Below are positions 8,697 to 13,523 of a DNA stretch of 13,523 nt, in pieces. The notes beneath the pieces are model-generated. The model saw only the letters and a program-made list of their open reading frames with translations. It searched no databases and was not told the origin of the DNA. Position numbers and translations under genes: made by a program. Source of the stretch: Chromatiaceae bacterium (GTDB taxonomy: Bacteria; Pseudomonadota; Gammaproteobacteria; Chromatiales; Chromatiaceae); NCBI GenBank assembly GCA_016880695.1, contig JAEHCY010000200.1:1-13523 (forward strand), in the 5' to 3' direction. How positions within the stretch are numbered: the stretch's first letter is position 1; the number at the start of each line of letters is the position of its first letter.

Positions 8697-10796
8697 TCAG
8701 TCGCGCATTGCCGCCATGGGTTTGGGTTCCTTGGCGATGCGGATGTAATCGGCAAGGATGCGCGCCGCTTCGTTGAGCTGGATGCGGCTGATGGCGTCCG
8801 TCTCTTTCTCATTCGCCTCGTCGTTCGCCTCGCCGTCCTCATCCCCCGCCGGTTCTACGCCCTGGGAGCGTAGGAACTGATTCTTCTGGTCCTTTAGGAT
8901 CTTATCGCGCCGTTTCGTCTCATCGCGTCGCTTGCGCTCTTCGAGACTGACCACCTTCTGCTGATCAACCTCGCGAAGCAGTCGCTCCCGCTCGGCGAGC
9001 ATGCCGAAGCCGGAATCGCGTCCGACCCGCGCCAAAGACAGGGTCCGCAACTGCTCCACCGGGGTGACGGCTCGCGGTTGGAACTGCGCGGGCTGGATGT
9101 GGCCCCAGGGCAGCGCATTGTACAACGAGCGCTCACCATGCTTATCCGAGTCGTCCGCCGTCGGGTAGAGGATATCGGGCACCACCCCGCGGAGCTGGGT
9201 ACTGCCACCGCTGATACGGAAGAACTCCGCCATCGTCAGCCGAAGGCGCCCGAGCTTCTCCCCATCCTCGGAGACGAAGCGATTAAGATCGACCAGGGTT
9301 TGCACGGTGCCCTTGCCGAAAGTGGGCTCTCCGATCACCACGCCTCGCTGATAATCCTGAATGGCCCCGGCAAAGATCTCCGAGGCCGAGGCGCTGTTGC
9401 GGTCGACCAGCACCGCCAGGGGGCCGGAGTAGACGGTGCTTGGGTCGGGATCCTTTTCCACCTCGACTTTGCCGAAGGCGTCCTTGACCTGAACCACCGG
9501 GCCGGAGTCGATGAAGAGCCCCGTAAGCTCGGTCGCCTCGGTCAGAGATCCCCCGCCATTGCCGCGCAGATCGATCACCACACCGGCAACCTGCTCCTTG
9601 TCGAGCTGCTGCAACAGGGTGCGCACATCGCGCGTGGTGCTACGGAACTCCTTGTTGCCGCGGGACTCGGCGCGGAAATCCCGGTAAAACGCCGGTACCT
9701 CGATGACGCCGATGCGCAGCCCCTGTAGGCCATCGAGACTTTCAATGATGCGAACCTTGGCCGCTTGATCCTCTAGCTCGATCTCTTTGCGCACCAGCGG
9801 CAGCTCACGAAGCGCGCCCTCGGCACCCCCGCTCTTGGGCAGAATCTGCAGCCGCACCACCGAGCCCTTGGGTCCGCGAATCAGATCCACCACGTCCTGC
9901 AGGCGCCAACCGATCACGTCTTCCATGGTGCCATCGAGGCCCTGGGCAACGCCAACGATGCGATCGCCGGCCCGGATCTGTTTGCTTTGCTCCGCCGGTC
10001 CGCCGGGGATCGTTTTTTGCACCACCGTGTGCTCGTTGTCCATGCGCAGCACCGCCCCGATGCCTTCAAGGGACAGCCGCATGCTGATGTCGAAGTTCTC
10101 CGAGCTGCTCGGCGACATGTAGCTGGTGTGGGGCTCGAGGCTCTGGGTGTAGGCGTTCACGAAGCTCTGGAATACATCGTCCGAGTTGAACTGGCTGATG
10201 CGCCGCCACAGCCCTTCGTAGCGCTTGCGCAGCACGGTACGAATCTCTTTGTCGCTCTTGCCGGACAGGCGCAGACTGAGGACATCATTCTTGATGCGCT
10301 TGCGCCAGATGTCATTGAGCTCGTTCTCGTCCTTCGCCCACGGGGCCTTGGCACGCTCAAACAGATACTCCTCCGGCTCATCGAACTTGAAAGACTGCTC
10401 GACAAGCGTTAGCGCCTTATTTACGCGCTCGTCCACCCGCTCACGATAGGTTCGGAAGATCGCGAAAGGGGTATCCAGACGGCCCCGTTTGAGATCGTCA
10501 TCCAAACGCTTCTGAAGCACCGCGAAGCGGTCGATGTCCCGTTGCAGGAAGAAGGATCGGTTGGGGTCCAGGGCTTCGAGATAGCTCTTGAGAATGCTGC
10601 CGGCGAACTCGTCGTCGAGAACGATCTTCTTGTAGTGGTAACGCTCCAGGACCTTGTTGATGATCAAGGCCGCCCTGGACTGCTGGGGCGTGGGCACCAG
10701 ATCCTCGGAATGCACCAGATTGACCCGCGCATCCAGTGGGGCGGCGAGCACCACAGACAGCACGGCGGCGAAAAACAGACGAGAAAACCGCTTCAT
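8697..10796 (-). CDS. prc: Carboxy-terminal (tail-specific) processing protease Prc/Tsp
   Basis: Prc is a periplasmic S41-family protease that degrades proteins with exposed non-polar C-termini. In E. coli it works with NlpI to turn over the peptidoglycan hydrolase MepS. The 699 residues match E. coli (682). MKRFSRLFFAAVLSVVLAAP is a signal peptide. A PDZ domain covers about residues 240-325 (LSLEGIGAVL, AGDRIVGVAQG). The protease core shows GNGGGSLTEA and the SASASEIF block; the catalytic dyad is S470 and K495, with D481 at the third conserved position, all at E. coli spacing. The C-terminus is Lys/Glu-rich and probably helical, with an acidic linker (DEDGEANDEANEKE). The frame opens at 10877, but 10796 is chosen because the signal peptide begins there. 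Only a weak AGGTG precedes it. It is convergent with pbpG. Confidence 0.95.
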   Translation of the reverse strand: MKRFSRLFFAAVLSVVLAAPLDARVNLVHSEDLVPTPQQSRAALIINKVLERYHYKKIVLDDEFAGSILKSYLEALDPNRSFFLQRDIDRFAVLQKRLDDDLKRGRLDTPFAIFRTYRERVDERVNKALTLVEQSFKFDEPEEYLFERAKAPWAKDENELNDIWRKRIKNDVLSLRLSGKSDKEIRTVLRKRYEGLWRRISQFNSDDVFQSFVNAYTQSLEPHTSYMSPSSSENFDISMRLSLEGIGAVLRMDNEHTVVQKTIPGGPAEQSKQIRAGDRIVGVAQGLDGTMEDVIGWRLQDVVDLIRGPKGSVVRLQILPKSGGAEGALRELPLVRKEIELEDQAAKVRIIESLDGLQGLRIGVIEVPAFYRDFRAESRGNKEFRSTTRDVRTLLQQLDKEQVAGVVIDLRGNGGGSLTEATELTGLFIDSGPVVQVKDAFGKVEVEKDPDPSTVYSGPLAVLVDRNSASASEIFAGAIQDYQRGVVIGEPTFGKGTVQTLVDLNRFVSEDGEKLGRLRLTMAEFFRISGGSTQLRGVVPDILYPTADDSDKHGERSLYNALPWGHIQPAQFQPRAVTPVEQLRTLSLARVGRDSGFGMLAERERLLREVDQQKVVSLEERKRRDETKRRDKILKDQKNQFLRSQGVEPAGDEDGEANDEANEKETDAISRIQLNEAARILADYIRIAKEPKPMAAMRD

Positions 10797-10828
10797 GGGA
10801 CGACCACACACACCTGAGGTACCGATTC

Positions 10829-10857
10829 TGAGACCCTGCCTCTCCCTGATGAGTTCC
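10829..10857 (-). promoter_or_regulatory. Candidate sigma-E-like promoter of prc
   Basis: On the minus strand GGAACTC (complement of 10851-10857) and GTCTCA (complement of 10829-10834) are 16 nt apart. This resembles the RpoE pattern GGAACTT-N16-GTCtgA. The predicted start lies about 26 nt before the prc ATG. Control by the envelope-stress sigma factor would suit a periplasmic protease. Motif match only. Confidence 0.3.
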
Positions 10858-10892
10858 TGGAGCTCCGACAACCCCAACCCGCGTTCGGGGCT

Positions 10893-10921
10893 GGTTCCTA
10901 GGAAAATCCCTTAGAGGAACC
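10893..10921. repeat. Inverted repeat with central palindrome in the prc upstream region
   Basis: GGTTCCT (10893-10899) and AGGAACC (10915-10921) are perfect 7-bp arms around 15 nt. Overlapping the left arm, TTCCTAGGAA (10895-10904) is itself a perfect 10-bp palindrome. It may be a regulator site upstream of prc or a hairpin in the 3' part of the sqr transcript. No consensus is recognised. Confidence 0.4.
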
Positions 10922-10924
10922 CAA

Positions 10925-10967
10925 GGTTAGATGCATCGGCCAAAACATTCAACAGGTTAGTGCATCG
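10925..10967. repeat. Pair of near-identical direct repeats spaced 30 bp
   Basis: GGTTAGATGCATCG (10925-10938) recurs as GGTTAGTGCATCG (10955-10967), differing by one inserted A. The copies are 30 bp apart, close to three helical turns, so a protein could bind both on one face. The first copy contains the palindrome GATGCATC. They lie upstream of prc and downstream of sqr. Confidence 0.5.
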
Positions 10968-10991
10968 AGCAGACGCCTGATGGCCTATTGA

Positions 10992-11013
10992 TAGGGCGGC
11001 CGGGGCCGCCCTA
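10992..11013. terminator. Perfect 22-bp palindromic stem-loop after sqr
   Basis: TAGGGCGGCC and GGCCGCCCTA are perfect 10-bp arms separated by only GG. The element starts 31 nt after the sqr stop and would fold into a very stable hairpin in its transcript. No T-run follows on the minus strand. It may be a terminator, an mRNA-stabilising hairpin or a member of a dispersed palindromic (REP-like) repeat family. Confidence 0.5.
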
Positions 11014-11025
11014 CCGGTTGGGAAC

Positions 11026-11043
11026 GGCGCAAACGCACGCGCC
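11026..11043 (-). repeat. Small stem-loop immediately after the sqr stop codon
   Basis: GGCGC (11026-11030) and GCGCC (11039-11043) form a 5-bp stem with an 8-nt loop, directly adjoining the TAG stop at 11044-11046. With the larger palindrome beyond it, the sqr transcript ends in two consecutive hairpins. Confidence 0.4.
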
Positions 11044-12463
<1,420 letters not shown>

Positions 12464-12494
12464 AAAGATGCCGAGGTCATTGTCGGACGACCCC

Positions 12495-13172
12495 TCACCC
12501 GCCATCCGCACTGGGCAGGCGACTTGCCAGCTTGGTCCAGTCCACCTCCTGCAGCACCTGCGCCAGGGCGTGGAGACGCCCCTGCTTGACCGCCTCGTGG
12601 CGCTCCCGCTTATCGCGGATGCCATAGAACGGCAGCATCCGATGGAATGCCGCCTCGGTGTAGCGCGCGATGGGCGTAACCACGTCCCCCCGCCGGGTAT
12701 AAAAGGCATCCTCGCCCTCGACGCAGACCCGATCGAGCACGTTGAACTGGCGGCAGGCTGCCGGCCGCAGCGGGTGAATCGAGCACACCTCGGCGACGAG
12801 AAAGGGACAGGGCTGGCCCCGACGATACCCCGCGAGCCGTTCTCGGAGGGCGGCGCGCAGATCGATCGCCATCCGCTCGCTTGCGAACCAGTAGATTCCC
12901 ATGACCTCCAGCGGATAAACCGGGATCGTGAGATGACTGCGACAACAGGCGGCGCAACCCTTACCGCAGGCCAGCTCCCGGCCGCCCTGTCGGATCGCCC
13001 GCCCAATGGCCTCATGCACCCCCTGGTCGATCAGGTGATAGGCATCGAGCAATAGGGGAAGCCAGGCATGGCGTGGCTCGTCCTCGGGAAACCGCAGGCG
13101 TGTGGGCGGTGTCGGTCCCTCACGCCGGCTCTGGGCCGAGCACGTGGCGGACTGGCCAGGGGGAGCTGGCAC
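12495..13172 (-). CDS. YkgJ-family cysteine-cluster protein
   Basis: The 225-residue protein belongs to the YkgJ/UPF0153-type cysteine-cluster family, thought to bind zinc or an iron-sulfur cluster; no reaction is known. The cluster reads C69-GKG-C73-AA-C76-C77, followed by C122, C130 and C140 in the block CSIHPLRPAACRQF, which is typical of the family, and C150. No signal peptide or membrane segment is seen. The start is uncertain. GTG 13172 begins one base after the stop of the deformylase gene, suggesting translational coupling, but the first 30 residues are Pro- and Ser-rich and not family-like. No in-frame ATG occurs before the cysteine cluster. It is 182 nt upstream of sqr on the same strand. 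Family secure, start weak, role unknown. Confidence 0.82.
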   Translation of the reverse strand: MPAPPGQSATCSAQSRREGPTPPTRLRFPEDEPRHAWLPLLLDAYHLIDQGVHEAIGRAIRQGGRELACGKGCAACCRSHLTIPVYPLEVMGIYWFASERMAIDLRAALRERLAGYRRGQPCPFLVAEVCSIHPLRPAACRQFNVLDRVCVEGEDAFYTRRGDVVTPIARYTEAAFHRMLPFYGIRDKRERHEAVKQGRLHALAQVLQEVDWTKLASRLPSADGG

Positions 13173-13173
13173 C

Positions 13174-13523
13174 TCAGGCCCCGGCAGACGGGGGGGACTT
13201 CAGGTACCGCTTGCGCCGAAACAGGTCGGTGCGGCGACTGACCACCCGGTCGATGAACAAGAGCCCGTCGAGGTGGTCGAGCTCATGCTGCAGAGCCCGC
13301 GCCTCGAATCCCGCCATGCCTAGCTCAACCGGTCGACCCCAGGGATCCCGTGCCCGCAGCCGAATCTGGGTCGCCCGGATCACATTGCCGGTGTAGTCAG
13401 GAACCGACAGGCAGCCCTCCCGCCCGATCTCGTAGCCCTGCCAGTGGGTGATCTCCGGGTTAACCAGAACCTGGTGCCCTTGATTGGCGATGTTGGGCTT
13501 GGAGGAGACATCGACGATAACGA
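13174..13523 (-). CDS. def: Peptide deformylase, N-terminal part off the right edge
   Basis: Peptide deformylase removes the formyl group from the N-terminal Met of new proteins, using Fe(II) or Zn held by one Cys and two His. The visible 115 residues contain EGCLS (13405-13419 on the minus strand), giving the Cys ligand, and HELDH (13273-13287), giving both His ligands and the catalytic Glu. The first motif, GxGxAAxQ, lies beyond the window. The end RRTDLFRRKRYLKSPPSAGA differs from the E. coli C-terminal helix. The neighbour is a cysteine-cluster gene rather than fmt, so this may be a second deformylase rather than the one beside fmt. The stop codon almost touches the next gene's GTG start. 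Confidence 0.93.
   Translation of the reverse strand, partial: VIVDVSSKPNIANQGHQVLVNPEITHWQGYEIGREGCLSVPDYTGNVIRATQIRLRARDPWGRPVELGMAGFEARALQHELDHLDGLLFIDRVVSRRTDLFRRKRYLKSPPSAGA

Noticed and set aside
9078..9728. A 216-codon plus-strand ORF opposite prc
   Set aside because: It is a mirror frame of the conserved protease core, with no domain of its own and no ribosome site.

Overview
The window looks like a chromosomal segment of a high-GC (roughly 60-65% by eye) gammaproteobacterium. The evidence is a set of gammaproteobacterial-type housekeeping genes: queA, aspS followed by nudB, E. coli-type gshA, PBP7-type pbpG and tail-specific protease prc. A sulfide:quinone oxidoreductase very like the Acidithiobacillus ferrooxidans enzyme points to a sulfur-oxidising member, for example of the Chromatiales/Ectothiorhodospiraceae kind. 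That placement is an inference. I see no tRNA, rRNA, CRISPR array, insertion sequence or phage gene. Every gene is intact except the two cut by the window edges.

Layout, left to right. (1) queA (minus strand, 3' end off the left edge) is transcribed away from a plus-strand pair: a TauD-type 2-oxoglutarate/Fe(II) dioxygenase, then a protein fusing a DUF971 (GBBH-like N-terminal) domain to a MoaD-like ubiquitin-fold domain. This pair is the least understood part of the window. The two halves of the gamma-butyrobetaine hydroxylase architecture are encoded in neighbouring genes, with an extra beta-grasp domain that lacks the usual terminal Gly-Gly. (2) Facing it is a minus-strand operon: fmdB-type zinc ribbon, aspS, nudB. 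The aspartyl-tRNA synthetase carries the His/Gly pair typical of non-discriminating enzymes. (3) gshA (minus, TTG start, strong stem-loop after its stop) is divergent from pbpG (plus), a periplasmic peptidoglycan endopeptidase. (4) prc (minus) converges on pbpG and has a possible sigma-E-like promoter. (5) A 247-bp spacer holding direct repeats and several palindromes separates prc from sqr (minus), which has a strong ribosome binding site and its own candidate promoter. (6) A YkgJ-type cysteine-cluster gene directly follows a peptide deformylase gene that runs off the right edge.

Functional themes: tRNA modification and charging (queA, aspS), folate precursor synthesis (nudB), thiol and sulfide metabolism (gshA, sqr), and envelope maintenance (pbpG, prc). 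No gene-free stretch exceeds 300 bases. Intergenic regions with recognisable structure are listed individually.
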